This document shows positions 22,722 to 35,100 of a stretch of DNA of 64,000 bases, piece after piece. How positions within the stretch are numbered: the stretch's first letter is position 1; every line of letters starts with the position of its first letter. The position numbers and the translations under genes are program-made. The notes beneath the pieces are model-generated. The model ran no database searches. It saw nothing but the letters and a program-made list of their open reading frames with translations, and was not told where the DNA came from. The DNA comes from Dendrobium chrysotoxum (taxonomy: Eukaryota; Streptophyta; Magnoliopsida; Asparagales; Orchidaceae), in assembly GCA_019925795.1 (NCBI GenBank), contig CM034301.1:48695783-48759782 (forward strand), given 5' to 3'.

Positions 22722-25700
22722 CTATTGGCGTGTGCTGCATGATTGCCTCATCTGCAATTCTGATTGTTCTGCAGAGGATCGAGGCCAGAGAGGGGACAGG
22801 GCGACCACCTGACCAATTATGATTAAAGTTGGAGAAACTAAATCGGCTAATTTCACTTCAGAGACAAGTTTGTCTAACTCAGCAAATACCTGGAGCAACA
22901 GATCGGTAGTTTAGAGGAAAAAATAGTCCTTCGATGTAGTTTACTGTTAGTGTTTAATATGGCTAGAAAACTTGAAGGAATGATTCAGAGAATGTGTGCT
23001 CACTGTTTGTTGTTGAGGAGTCGTCCCACGCTCTACAGCAACCGCTGGCGTCTTAGGTGACAAGCCATGCTTCATTAATTTTGAGGCAAGGCCAGGAAGA
23101 GTAGACAAGCCCATGTAGATAACCAAAGTTGATTCAGGGTCAGCAGCATGCTCCGCCACATATAAGGGATCAGTGCCACCATTCCTTGAGTGACCAGTCA
23201 AGAATCTAACGCTGCAGGACAGAAACAAGTTTGTCCTATGACCTGATGAGTTGACGTTTAAAAAAATGCAATTGCAATAAAACCTTTTTATTGAAGCAGA
23301 AGTGAAAGAGAGAGTGGAGTTGCAAGGAAATTTTCCAAATTGATTTTCAGTAAAAAAATGAATCAGAATGTTTAGACCATAAATATCTTAAATTTTCAAC
23401 GGTTCATTCTATTAACCAGAGTAAGTTACAAATTAGATCTCATGTTAGTTTGAATCAATTCATAGGCTGATATCATCATGGATGGTAAATTAGAGGATAA
23501 CATCGCACATATTCACATACCAATATGGAAAATTGATATTTATCAACGAGGAATAGATTTTATCATGCCCAATATTGGAAGGGAACTTTTAATGCCATCA
23601 TCATCAACAGAAAAAAAAAAAAAAAAAACTTTCGGAAGCTGTAGCAGCCGCATCATCATCGAGAAAGCTCGGGTCTTGTTTGGTAATGTTGTTTAGTTGT
23701 AATACTTGGTACAGAATAACATCTTAGCTATTATATTAGAGTGAGATGTTATCCTACAATGTTATTAATGGTCATGAAGCCATGAAAGTGGTGGACTTTT
23801 AGTTGAACACAGTCTGTCAAATGTCTTATAAATAAATTTGGGAAATGTCAGGTTTTAGGTTTTTAAGAAAAATAGCTGAAAAGCATTACCAAACGAGTCT
23901 TAATAGTGCGAACCTGTTCATCTCTGCAGTTTCAAGTCAATAACTGTTAATAGTACAAAAATACAAAGAGACGAAGTAAACAGTCTTATTTTTGCACAAT
24001 GAACGGGAAAAAGTGCTTATAGGAGTGAAAAAGAGCGTTATAAATGTCAAATTGTTAATTACATTCAAATATAGCATAAAATGTATAACAAAGAACAGAT
24101 AACAGGGTTAAAAAAATGAAAATAACTAATTTTGTAATATAAGAAATAAATGCTTGAATATTGCAAGATCTCATAAAAACCAGCTAAAGAATTGACTCCT
24201 AGAAGATACCCAGGAGTTTTATAAAATTAAAATTTGTCCTCAATTCCCTTGTGATATGATTTGAGAATTCTAAATGCATATATAAGATAGGCATCTAATA
24301 GGATCAATAGATAAAATGCTAGTACCTATTTGCAATGCCTCTATGTGTCAATGGGATCCCAAGCTCTGCTGCTATTCCAGAAGCAGAAGTTATCCCTGCA
24401 TGAACATGATTGGCTATTAAGTAAGTTCTATTTGCATTAACACCACAATGCATTGATTCAAGTATCTCAACCTGGAATAACTTTAACTTCTATTCCCTGC
24501 TGTTGCAAAAAATCCATCTCCTCTCCACCTCTGCCAAACACCTAACAAGAAACATATTAAATTAATTCTGAAGAAAGTTATAATCAATTGAAAAAGGATT
24601 TTACATATTTGTAAAACAAAGGTCTCTTTGGTGATAGAAGTAGAATGGATAAGCATCGAACATATATAGAAGATATTAATAGAGAAAAATGAAAAAACAT
24701 ATAAAAAGTTTAAGAGCTAGTACTAGACCCTTAGGAAACAAACAAACAGCCCAAGTGGAGAGTTAAACATGCCATTTCAAAATTTTTTTTTGCATGAAAC
24801 CACGACAAGGCTATGCATAGTTGATAAATTCATTGTTCAGAAATTAGAAAGTTATGCACATTGGTCAACAAAATTGCAGTTCTCACATGTATAGCCAGAC
24901 ATGCAACAACGACACAGTTCACATCATCTGAGGGTTAGAGAATATGACATGTAAACATAAACCTAAAATTGCTGTCCCTGCGGTCCTCTTATAAGGTTTA
25001 TTTCCATGATATAATAGACACACATGAGTGCATACTAAGACTTACTTCTTAGCATACATGCTTGTCAAAACATAAGAGAATACTGGATATAGTCCCTAGG
25101 ATAGGTGAAAAATAAGCTAGTGTAGAGATTCTAAGTATTTGCCGCTATCCCAGAAGCTTCAGTCTTTTAGTTGAAATTTGAAAATGAGTTTAATCATTGG
25201 TGTGTCTAGCCCAGTTGTAGTCCCCGTTAGTTCCACACCCTAAAAAGTTGTATCAAACTCTATGTTTCAATTGTGATAATGTGATTCATGTGAATACTAA
25301 TTCCCAAGGGTCTTGGCTGGTTTCTACCATGATTGAGAAAGATTTAAGAGCATGTGACTCCTACGACAACTCCATGTCATTGAGTGGCTCTTGGTGAATG
25401 ATAGCAGATGGTATTACGAAACTTTCATTTAAGAGTTCACGATAATCGATGTGGAAAGCTCTTATGTGGGGGAAATTGTTAAGAATCATAAGACTAATAA
25501 GTTTTGTCCAATATCAAACAATTAGAAAATATATTGGTATAGAAATATCAAGTTGTTAATCCACTCTAACAAGATCATTTGGATTGTAAATGAGTTTGAT
25601 CATTGGAGTATCGCATAACTTTCAATGGTCTAAATTGCCTAATAAGATTTGATGCATGTTTAAGGAAAAAAATAGCTTAATAGATTTCATTTGAGCACAT

Positions 25701-26852
25701 ACAAGGACTATTTAAAGTTCCATAATTCATTTGCAGTTCCACTCTTATGCTGATATTATACATTATGATGTACTAGATGTAATATGGTATTCTGGTGATA
25801 TATTATTTCCAATAGCATGCATATCAAAAGCGCTTCTTAACATAGTTTCTTGAACATTAGTCCTTCCATGAAATAAAGGCCTAGGTCTTTAAGAAATCTA
25901 AATAAATAGTTTATACATGCTTGCTTATCCTAACATACCAAACTAAAAAAAGGAGGGTTTATCAGCTGTACTTTCCATACTTTTAAGCATTGAAAGCCCT
26001 GCCAATGCGCATGAATTTCCTTCAAATTCTATTCTATATACAGAATGTAAGCTCATCGCCAAATCAAACAACCAAATTACCAGCCCGTAGAAATTTCGAA
26101 GGAAACTCACCAGAGGATCCCCTCCTTTCAACCTCACGACATTTGCACCAGCCTCAGCAAAATTAAGCAGCAATTCATGAATCTCCTCCTGCAAATTAAC
26201 ACCGTGACTCCATCAATACATGAAGCAATTAAGCACTTCCAAAAAAGGAGTTCTAAATTCTAAAAAAAAGCAGAACAATTCAAAATTCCATTTTGTCGAA
26301 GACATAACAAACGCTCACTTGCGTCCGGCTGTGATACCCGGCAGTCTTGCCGACGTAGAGAAGCCTAGCATTCCCTCGAACTAGACTCAGTACATCGTTG
26401 GAGACGAGGCGGTCGTAAAGAATGAGATCAGCCCGCTCTATAGCCCAAACCGCCTTGAGGGTCAGTAGCTCCGGGTCTCCAGGCCCGGTTCCGACCAGCA
26501 CCACGCTCCCTGGCCGCCCTCCTCCTCCTCCTCCTCGGCCATCGCCGCTAGACTTTTTGGCTGCTTTAAGGGTCTCTAGGAGTCGCTTGAGCTCGGGGAG
26601 CTGGAGAGCAATTTCGTTCTCCTTGTCACAAAGCGGCGAAGACGAAAAGCAGGCCGCTAGGTCAGCGGAGCCGTATGCCCAGCTTTCTCTCCGATATCGC
26701 TTTGTAGAGGTGCTCTCAGTGAATGGAGACGGAGAGGAGGAGCTTAGTGCGACGAATAAACTGTGAGATCGAATGGAAGAGCGGGAAGTAGATTTCGCGA
26801 ACGAGCGGATGTTAACACCATAGAATCTCGCCGGCGAGGCGGCGGCGGCCAT
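22722..26852 (-). CDS. UPM1: Uroporphyrinogen-III C-methyltransferase (SUMT), chloroplast
   Basis: The enzyme uses S-adenosylmethionine to methylate uroporphyrinogen III at C2 and C7, giving precorrin-2, the first step toward siroheme for nitrite and sulfite reductases. Exons, in coding order with GT..AG borders, are 26852-26319, 26188-26111, 24541-24472, 24395-24326, 23211-23004 and 22889-22722, giving 375 residues. The first about 90 residues are Ser/Ala/Arg-rich, fitting a plastid transit peptide. Then come VVLVGTGPGDPELLTLKA (SAM-binding loop), LYDRLVS, VVRLKGGDP, VFGRGGEE, PGITSASG, LTHRG, TLVIYMG and PTLIIIGQVV, in the family's order. The start is the first ATG of the GC-rich exon. All catalytic blocks look intact and no in-frame stops occur in the exons. 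A MITE candidate sits in intron 4. The gene symbol follows the Arabidopsis naming. Confidence 0.96.
23673..23902. mobile_element. MITE candidate in UPM1 intron 4
   Basis: The text GTCTTGTTTGGTAATG at the left and CATTACCAAACGAGTC at the right form an inverted pair about 200 bp apart. The 'TTGTTTGG' start is common in plant MITEs. No target duplication could be confirmed. A poly-A run at about 23610-23627 lies just upstream. Confidence 0.45.
24542..26110. other. UPM1 intron 2, with probable old LTR debris
   Basis: This 1.57-kb intron contains AT-rich sequence plus a stretch at about 25090-25700 in which GAGTTTAATCATTGGTGTGT recurs in diverged form (near 25190 and 25585), alongside CACACC- and GTGGG-rich text. 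It resembles remnants of a retroelement, but I cannot identify its ends. Confidence 0.35.
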
Positions 26853-27862
26853 TGAGGGTTTTGTGAAGGGTTTTGAATAGTTTCTAGTAAGGAATCTGAG
26901 GAGCTCAATTTGGGGAGGGATATATGCAAAGTGCGATTTGACCAGCGCGGAGGTAGAGTTGCGTCTTGGTGGTGGCGAAGGGGCGGCGGAGTACGGGAAG
27001 AGCCCCTTGGCCTTTGGTGGCCCGGGGGGTTGTACATGAACGCAATCCCCCGCTTTTTTATTGTTTTAATATTGAACGAAAATTTTGTAATTTCGAATCT
27101 TTATATTTGTTAATGAGAAAAAAAAAATCCTAAATCATAATAAAAAAGAACTAATCGGAACTTTCAGGAATTCAAAAGTATTTATATTTCACCACTTCAT
27201 CGGATCTACCTACTTTGTGGAGTAAATTATTAAAATATATCCTCTTTTTTATTTTATGTGGAATTTGATATATAGTATTGTATGTTTAAATGGCATCTCC
27301 ATGATGTATTTTATTTTATTTAGTAAAGCTACATATATTCGTCTATGCCTAGTAAGAAGTTGGTGGATCATACTCTCACATAGCGGGCCCCACAGTGAAG
27401 CTTGATCCCACTTGCCAAGAAGCACAAAGAGAAGTCGCTCTCTTAAAAGGGGTAATTAGGAGGCCTCATACATCACACAACTCGTTACTTGTCTCATAAA
27501 AGAAGATCGGACATCAGAGATACTCGCCATTATCTACGATGAGGTGTCATCATTTGTGTTCACCGTCTTAGTTACAGGGAAATGCTTACTTGAGGAACTC
27601 TTAGCTCGTCATATCACAATCATTCAACCACGAGGCTTGACTTCCCTGCAACTCAAGTTCACTATCCTTCCTCCCTAGGTGATCCAAAGCTCTACCATAG
27701 GTAGCCAACCACTCTAGGGCACCTACCAGCTACAGGCCATTATAACTAATTACTTGCTAACTTACTCGCCCATATCCACTCACTCGTACACACTTGGCAT
27801 CACTAAACCTACCCAGAGATAAATTATTAAGATTATATAAAACCATTCTCCTTTCAGCCAAT
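26853..27862. other. UPM1 upstream region and spacer
   Basis: The first about 200 bp upstream of the UPM1 start are GC-rich and should hold the promoter and 5' untranslated region; no TATA box is evident. Beyond about 27060 the sequence is AT-rich. Between 27390 and 27800 it resembles a decayed LTR, with no coding potential. Confidence 0.4.
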
Positions 27863-29461
27863 CATGCCCTGAAATCTGTACTGGAAGAATTAGATCTATC
27901 TTACATTTTTTCTTTAATCCAAAGATAACACATTTCATAAAAATAATGAAAAGAAATATTATTATATTTATATTTATCAATATATATAATTATTATAAAC
28001 TCAAAAATGTCATATATATAATAGTCATGAAACAAAAGACTAGTTACATCACTATAAATACTGTATGGAGTCTCACATCGCAGGGTCCTTACCCTTTCCT
28101 GCAAATATATAAAATCACATAATGAGCATAAAAGTCCAACAGTAACTAAAATCTTACAACTGAAATCAATGCAATGAAAAGAGAAACAATATGCTGTAAA
28201 TTATATAAAGAAATCTATGCATCAATATCTATGTCGGTTATCTATACCAACACAATTTATAATACATCAGATCTCAGTCTATTATATCATCAGTAATGAT
28301 ATTAGTACCATCGATTTATACTAGTAATAGTAATCAGTGTCGATGTTAGTTATAATATCAGTAATAGTGAACAGTCTCAACAATAATAGTAATATTGACA
28401 GTAAATAACATCAGTATAGTGTAAGCTATAATATCAGTACTAGTAATGAGTAATCAGTATCAATAGTTAGTAATTAGTATTTTATCAAATGTTCAAATGA
28501 GAGTATATTGATCTTGATTTTACTCCTGCCCTTATAACTCCCAATGAATGAACTCCTTATAACTCTCCTTGAATCATGTGAATCAATCGCCCCGACTCTT
28601 TATAACTCCATCAGTCTCTAACTCCTTTTATTACTCCCATCCATTGACTCCTATTAGTGGAACACTTGGATCTTAAGAATATCAAATAAGGTTATCATAT
28701 CGGTTATCTGATATAAATGAATATATTATTTTTTATAAGAGTAGTATCAATACAATACATCTTTTCAATCATATCGGTATCACATTTCAGTATTATCATG
28801 TCAATCACAGTATATCATTTCAGCCTATTTTTAGTATGCTTTTCTCTACTCATTTTACCCAGAAATTTCTATACACATATGTAACCAGTAAAAATGTGAT
28901 AAAATCATATCAAATTATTCAGAATGATCAAATCTATAACATATCAAAAGTTATATGATGAAAGTTTATAAAATTAGGAGATAATGCATTTTTGGAAGAT
29001 TTATGAGAGATAAATCTATAGAAATCAAAATCATCAAAAACAGAAGTAAGTTGATACTTACTTACAATGCTTAGAATAATTTTCGTTAAAGGAACATCGG
29101 ATGAAAATGACCATAAATGGGCTTTCTCTCTCCTCCTTCGCTCTTCTTCCTCTCCCTTCTCTCCCTCTTCTTCTCTTGTTTCTTCTCGTCCAAGCAAGAG
29201 AGTGAGGGAGGCGGTGCAGGGTATTTATAATAAAATATATTAAAAAATATTATTAGTGGCATAACGCTGCAATGCTCAAACCCAGCACTACATGTCGAAT
29301 TCAAAGTTATTATAGAATAAAGACGTCAATGTCGCAACGGCAGTTTCTACCATTGAACTTTAAAACCTAGCGCTGTAGTGCTTACCAACACAATGTCGAA
29401 GCTCTTTAGTTCAATTCAGTTTCATTTTTTTTAACACATTTCGTATTTTCGGATTATTACA
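27863..29461 (-). mobile_element. LTR-like sequence (gypsy-like) on the minus strand
   Basis: On the minus strand it begins TGTAATAATCCGAAAATACG, similar to the LTR start at 19710, and ends near AGGGCATGA. Diverged GGAGTTATAAGG-type units at about 28510-28650 match those of the 19710 element. Two GCGCTG(T/C)(A/G)GTGCT-like motifs lie at about 29265-29375. No internal coding region or target duplication was found, so it may be a solo LTR or fragment. Confidence 0.5.
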
Positions 29462-30270
29462 CAACCGACTAGGAGAAAACACATATCTAGGTTAATCAAG
29501 AGCCATTAAAGCATTGTATTTTTTATTTCTTTATAAATATAGCCTTTCTTGTAATTCTCCCGTCTCTATATAAATGAGTGATGAGGAACCGTTTGAATCT
29601 TTTTGAATCTTTTTTACTCTTGGGATCTTGGCAACTTTGAGTACTTGAACTATATATTTTTGATAGTGGACTATTCTCTCAATTCTCATACATGTTTCTA
29701 GGTCATCTCCTCAAAGTAAGCTTGCTGTGAGGGTTAGGTGTCATCTACTGATAAATTTGAATATTACAATGCACTGTTTAATTTATAGTTGGAAATAAAA
29801 TTTGATGCGCTGAATCTGATTGACATTATTTGTTTTCTTGACATTGCATGAATAATCCTAAAAAATAATTGTTAATAATTAATTGATGAACATGAACGCG
29901 AGCCATAAAGTTGAACAAATTATCCTTTACTGACTGCCTCCACTCCTCAACACCTTCTCTCTTAGTGGTAAGACACCATTTTTTTCTTTTTATTATTATT
30001 ATTATTATTATTATTTTTTTTAATAATTTAAGTTGAGTTGCATAGCATATATGTACCATTTGTTGTAAATTTTTTTTTTTGAAGGATGATATTATTAGTT
30101 CAAAAATTTTATTTCTTGCCTATGTTGTGCTGAATAAATCAACTGTATGATTATTGTTGTGCCAGATTACCTGGTTCGACTCAACTCATTCTCCATCATA
30201 GTGTAAGTTTCAGCTTCTTAATTTGGCTTTCGTACGAAGATTGGATTGAGCACTGATAAAAAAAATATTT
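29462..30270. other. Spacer, no recognised gene; (ATT)n tract
   Basis: Contains a TATAAATATAGCC-like and a CTCTATATAAATGAG-like box near 29535-29575, which may belong to a decayed LTR, and an (ATT)n microsatellite at about 29991-30014. Nothing else is supported. Confidence 0.4.
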
Positions 30271-30950
30271 GTGTTATACTTGTTGGGAAGTGTAATCACA
30301 CAGCGAAATAAATAAGAAAAATAAAAGAGCAGTGAAGGGAAAAAAACATCAAGATTTTAGATAAAAAAATTTAAAATCAAGAAAAACCGCAGAGCCACAC
30401 ACCACACCAAGAAATTCACTATATAAATTGAGAGAAATTGTACATATTTTTTTTCTCACACACTCTCTGTCTCTTTTCACTTCACACATTATAGTCTCCT
30501 CAAAACATATAAGATACACCCTTAAAAACATCTAGAGGATGCAATCTTTCAAGTGAAATAAAAAGAAGAGGGAAGAAAAATCGCTCAACTCGACTCACAG
30601 CACCGTGACGTTCTACTCTCTATCTCCAGTCTGAGTTTGAAGCCCTGCAATGCTCAAGCAGTGCTGCGCCACTGTACTACTATATGGACATAGATTTTTT
30701 TACCTAAGTAGGAGGGTGTTGCCCCCTATCCCCTTAAGATCGATCGACAGAATTGAGATATGAGTCAACAATACAATCTGATTAATTGAAACAATCAAAT
30801 TCTACACAAAATTAACAATACGCCTACACTTAATTAAAAAGATAGAGAAATAGAAGTTGGATAACTAACACATGGTTTTTCTTTAATCCTGTGACTAGCA
30901 TGAATTTGATTTAGAGAGGCTTACATAGTAACATATATCAATGCATAGTG
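30271..30950 (-). mobile_element. Copia-like LTR fragment on the minus strand
   Basis: The plus-strand start TGTTGGGAAGTGTAATCACA is the complement of a copia LTR 3' end. The minus-strand text around TATCTAAAATCTTGATG (about 30350) matches the TCCACGTAAAAATCCTGGTAT block of the copia LTR at 16415. A tract with CTGCAATGCTCAAGCAGTGC lies at about 30645. A similar minus-strand fragment lies at 57860-58450. The far end is uncertain. Confidence 0.45.
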
Positions 30951-32132
30951 ATGATCATTAGGGGTAGAACCAACTTCTCTTTTGAGAACGGATAAAATTG
31001 AGTTGTGAAATACATAAATATATATATATATAAATTAAAAAAATTATTTTTTAATATTTGAACAATTGTATTTATTAAATGTGTGTGAGCAAAATAGTTA
31101 AAATATTTATTTTCTAGGTAAAAAATATATATATATTTTAGGATAGGCCCATCCTAAGCTCTTCCTAGTTCCATCCCGGGTGATCATGATCACCATTAAA
31201 GTTTTGAAGTATAGCAAAACGACTTGAGAAGATGAAGAACTTTTATAGCATAATCAAGTTAATCTTGAATTAATCATATAGTTATAAAACAATTGAATGC
31301 ATAATTATTTCATGATTAGCTAACAAATTTTAATCAATTAGCAATTATAAGAAACATTTTAGGATACCTTAAACAAATAGAAAATATTTTTTTTTTCCAT
31401 TTTTTTAAATTCAACTAAACAATAAAATCCAATGAAGCAATACATATAGAAATTAAGCTTAATTATATTGAACTTCTTTCTTTGAATGCTCAAGTTATGC
31501 GCTAACATGAACTTCATTTATTATCTTTGAAGTTATTACACACAAAAATTTTGCACTAAAAAATAACTTCATAAGAAAGCTATCCCAAATAAAGCCTTAA
31601 TTTCTCTTAAAACCCCAAAAATAACAATTTTACTATTAAATATTAGTAATTAAATTTGTAGATTAAAATTAATAATTAATCTAATGCTAATTAGACTATT
31701 AAGTTTAATTAAGTCATAATTGAACCATTTATGAACAAAAATTAAGATAGAATACCCATATTCTCAAGAAAAAATATCTCAACAAAATGAATACATGAAG
31801 CTAAAACAAAGGCCATTACCACAGGAATTAATATAATGACCCTTCTTAAGAATTCATGAATATATTACTAATAAAATGACAAAAAAAAAAAAAAAAAGAT
31901 ATACATCCAAACAGATAAGACCTCCCACACCACCTAGCATCTCATTTCCAAAAAGATTCACATTGCCATATTTCCCCTACCAATGCTAAACCCAATTGCT
32001 TGATTCAAATCTCCCAAGTTTTTCTTGATAGATTACAGAATCAACCAACTCACCCAGCCTTATGCTTTTCAACTGAAGCCATATGCCTGTTACCCAAAGG
32101 AAATTTCTTTCCAAACATTAGGATTTCAATGT
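30951..32132. other. AT-rich spacer downstream of RWA
   Basis: No gene is seen. At about 31570-31600 the text AAGAAAGCTATCCCAAATAAAGCCTTAA matches the right end of the short PIF-like hairpin elements (compare 50809-50917), but no left end is clear. A poly-A run of about 18 lies near 31880. Confidence 0.45.
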
Positions 32133-35100
32133 TCATGCCTGTGAATAAAATTAGTTGTTAATGAGAAAAAATAAAAAAGAAAAATAAAAAAAAAGAATAT
32201 TGCAGCTTATTGCCAAAACATACCGTGGGTGTAGGTAGGAGGAGGAGAGCGAATGAGAGAACATACAAGAAGATGCAAATAGCTAACCCTGCAATAAAAT
32301 TTTGCAGTAGGCGCTTGTTGTCCTTTGTAGGGACGAAGGCATTCTTTAGCGTATTTGTAAGCTCAAAGATCCTATATGATATCTGCGAACAGAGTGAAAT
32401 ATACATATATGATGATGCTTTTGCTAGCATTTTCAAAAATTCTAAATTTTTGATGAGGTACTCACGAATAGATAGATTGTGGTGGTAAGCATAAAATTGA
32501 GCAGTGGGTAATTGGGAATAAAAGAAAGCAGCCATTTGGGTTGACCATTTGGCTGGCTTGACCTGCAAATTTCAAGGAGCAGTAATTTCAATTCATTAGA
32601 CAGGTGACTATGTATGAACAATCATAGACAAAATGATATGTTTAAACTATTCATACAATTTCTACATAACTGGAAGATAGATCTGCACAACCAAAAAAAA
32701 GCTTGAAAATGCCTTATGTCAAAATGATGATATGTAAGTTTCATTTCTGAAAGCAATAATTAGATAGGTAATGCAGTGGGAAATATATCAACTTTCTAGT
32801 AATCAATGTTGAGTCCTGTTTGCGTCAATTTTCACCAGTTATTTTATGTAGTGCCCTTGATTATTATTTTGTCAATAATGAAGGATGAAATAATTATTGT
32901 CATTGTAATTATGTTTTCCATTATTTTAATTTTAGTAGGATTATAAAGCAATGAGATTATGGATGCTATTATAAATAACAGCTCTTAGACTATAATTTAA
33001 AGGGTTGATGATGGAATAAACAAAGAGCTTTTTCTTGACATCTCTGAAAATTGATTCTCCTTCACGTTTATTAGGTTCCTCACTTTTTTGAGGCATTTAT
33101 TCTTGTAATCTTCTCAAGTCTCAATTCTTATCTAAATCTTTCAGGTTATTCCCCTACAATAAATTCTTCTCTTCTCAATAACTGAAATATTAAAAAAAAA
33201 TTCTCCACTTCAACTGTCATTTCATCAATAGGTCCTAAACGGATATAGAAGAAAGAGTTTAAAAAAGGAAAAACATTATGTTGTATCGAGATAAATTTTA
33301 AAAATTTAAAATTTGTATTAAGAATAGAGTTGTATATTAAAATTTTACATTGCATTAATTTTAAAATAAATGATCAAATCAGTTCGAACACAATTTATAT
33401 CAGAATAGGAGACCAAATTTATTCCTAAAGAAAACTAAACTCATATATTCATTGCTTGCTTATAACAAAAAAATGATACTATGACCCAATTGTTTATTTT
33501 ACCAGAGAAAACACGTTAGTTAAAGGAGCTATTTGATTAGAATTAGATAAAAAGTGTAAAAAAAAAAAAAACACATTTTATAAATGTCAAAATCCACTCT
33601 CACCGAAGCCAAATATGGATCTGGGAGATATATGTCTCAAGCGTGATCTTGCCAAGCCACCTAAGCAGTAGAAATAAAATAATGAAATAAGGATGATTGC
33701 AGACTGATATAAAATGAAAACTCAAGAAAAATGGCAATAATTGTCCAGAAGATTTGGCTTACGCGAAAAGAGTCAAGGAATAATTTCGCAACTGCTGGGT
33801 AGCATTTCGCAAGCAAATATAAACACTAAAAAGCATAATAAAAGGAGGTATTAGTTGAGAAACAGTACCAATTTGAATCAAAGGGATCTTTTTTCTTGAA
33901 TAAACTCTGTACTTACGTGATTGGGATCCATGACGTATACGGATGATACTTATTATAACTAACTTTATCTAGTTTGTAAATGTACTCGTACCACAAAAAA
34001 CCAACCTAACAAAATAGGATTCGTTAGCCATGTACTAAATTATAAAAAGATGAAGACTTGATCTTAACAAAGTGAATCGAGGGGCCTACCACCAAACTAA
34101 CTGCAATTATACATGTTTTAATTGAGAACCTGAGTTTGGCTTCAGCTTCTTCAACCTTTTCCATCCATCTCTCAACCTGTTATGGAAGAGGATTGAAAGA
34201 CTGAGAGACCTCATATAATCACAAATCCAATGCTCCAAGAAAGAAACTGTGGAATAGTAAACAGCTTGGAATGGGAAAATAATAAATCAGTCAACAAATG
34301 ATGCTCTAGAAACTCACATTTGGATGATAGTAAGCATATATCATTCCTATGATCCAGATGTAGCGATCAAGTCCGGATCTGAAATGCCACTCATGCAAAA
34401 GAGGGAGGTTCGCTTTAGAAGGCTCTGGATCTTTATACCCTGCAACCAGAAAGCACAACTGTCACTTGTCTGAGATTATCAACAACAAAAGAAGGCACTG
34501 TAGTATGTAGGATCTGAGAAAATAACCTAAAAAGAAGGTGAAGGGGCTCCAAAGAAGATCAAAAACCCCAGGAACTTCCCAAATCAAGAACACCACCAAA
34601 AAACAGGACATGATCTTCACAGCCATCACTGACCTAATCTCATTGTATTTGTTGAAGATACCAAGCGTCAGGTATACCATGAGTGTGAAGAGTGTATGCA
34701 TTGGGCAGATATAATATAGCATGTAATCATTGTTGAGGACGATGCAACAAAATATCACAAAGAAATTTAGACGCCACATCATCTGCATTTCATTTATTAA
34801 AATTGTCGACAATAACATCAGTAAAACAGCGTATATGCAAGAACATAAACATTACAACATGAAGTTTAACAACCATAGGTACCTGAGCAAATCGTGCAAG
34901 ACTAAAATCCTTCCTTATATAATAGTAAGAGAAGTTCCCGAATCCAGTCATCCAGACGTAGGCAGCAATGAACACACGTATTGCGTTGTATATCTCCGTG
35001 GCAGCAAAATAGTGGTACATCAAAAATAAGACCTAGCAAAGGAGGAGAAAATGATATCAAAGATTGGAAATATTGTCAGACACGAGAACCTTTGATTGTC

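Noticed and set aside
26422..26766. 114-codon plus-strand frame opposite UPM1 exon 1
   Set aside because: Shadow of the GC-rich coding exon on the other strand.
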